NCBI GenBank assembly: GCA_000697055.1
Contig: JNDT01001465.1
Coordinates: 1-31,973, forward strand
Direction of reading: 5' to 3'
From: Saksenaea vasiformis B4078
Lineage: Eukaryota; Mucoromycota; Mucoromycetes; Mucorales; Saksenaeaceae
Length of the DNA: 31,973 nucleotides
Both the position numbers and the translations under genes were made by a program. The notes beneath the pieces were generated by a model that was not told the origin of the DNA, did no database searches, and worked only from the letters and a program-made list of their open reading frames with translations. This document shows positions 31,633-31,973 of the stretch, piece after piece (positions within the stretch are counted from its first letter, which is position 1; each line of letters opens with the position of its first letter).

Positions 31633-31973
31633 CAGTTGCAGGCAGAGTAAAACAGCAGGCGACGAGGGAAAGCTCCAAAGGGCAACAGAAGAATAAAACG
31701 ATAAAGATCAGAGGACGTTGTCAAAAATTGAGCTTATTTATCTGCCTGTTTTCATTATGATGAACTGTAGCAAGCTTGTGTCACATTGGACATTCATTGT
31801 GTTGAACTTCATCAGTCGACGTAATGTTTTGGCCTTTTTAAGCGCATGATAAATCAGTGTTTCAGAATTTATCATCCTTACGCCTACGAGTTCAGCAGTA
31901 GGTCCCCAGCTTTTTAGGATTAGTCCACATGCAGTCTGGCCACCAAACCATATTAACCTTCGTACTGTTTAAA
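31633..31973. other. 5' flank of the right Fanzor-type copy
   Basis: Some 340 bp upstream of the Fanzor-type start. An overlapping plus-strand ORF (31499-31760) is antisense to its exon 1 and not supported. No terminal inverted repeat or target-site duplication could be recognised by eye. Confidence 0.4.

Overview
The window looks like nuclear DNA from a filamentous early-diverging fungus, most likely Mucorales (Mucoromycota). This is inferred from intron-rich protein genes with short GT..AG introns (mostly 45-95 nt), a fungal chitin synthase, a group III hybrid histidine kinase with a very long HAMP array, and TnpB-like (Fanzor-type) genes at both edges. No species is claimed. All exon models were joined by hand, checking splice sites, reading phase and family motifs; no alignment or RNA evidence was available.

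Layout: (1) 1-1402, minus: N-terminal half of a Fanzor-type gene running off the left edge, nearly intact but with a one-base homopolymer frameshift. (2) 1403-2486: spacer with three 41-bp-spaced repeats upstream of (3) 2487-4628, plus: an 8-exon FAD-dependent aromatic-type monooxygenase. (4) 4707-5727, minus: a 281-aa protein related to the C-terminal HNH-like zinc region of EXD2, convergent with the monooxygenase and sharing a 132-bp divergent spacer with (5) 5860-8760, plus: chitin synthase (854 aa). (6) 9930-13081, minus: a 922-aa membrane sensor with three MHYT motifs. (7) 13082-15675: long spacer without a recognisable gene. (8) 15676-17092, plus: mitochondrial NAD-isocitrate dehydrogenase, IDH1-type subunit. 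(9) 17406-24550, minus: a giant (2185 aa) Nik1-class hybrid histidine kinase with about 16 HAMP modules, HisKA, HATPase, a degenerate receiver and a true receiver. (10) 24551-25958: divergent spacer ending in a 122-nt pure pyrimidine tract before (11) 25959-26935, plus: a homeodomain protein. (12) 26936-29213: AT-rich spacer. (13) 29214-31632, minus: a second Fanzor-type gene with zinc ribbon and RuvC-III motif but a premature stop and no visible RuvC-I segment.

The host genes are ordinary fungal cell-wall, metabolic and signalling genes rather than a pathway cluster. Two sensors lie close together: the MHYT protein and the poly-HAMP kinase, a class known from other fungi to feed the HOG osmostress pathway. 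The most unusual elements are the expanded HAMP array and the pair of homologous Fanzor-type copies, one of which appears to have lost part of its nuclease core while keeping its downstream reading frame through four further introns.
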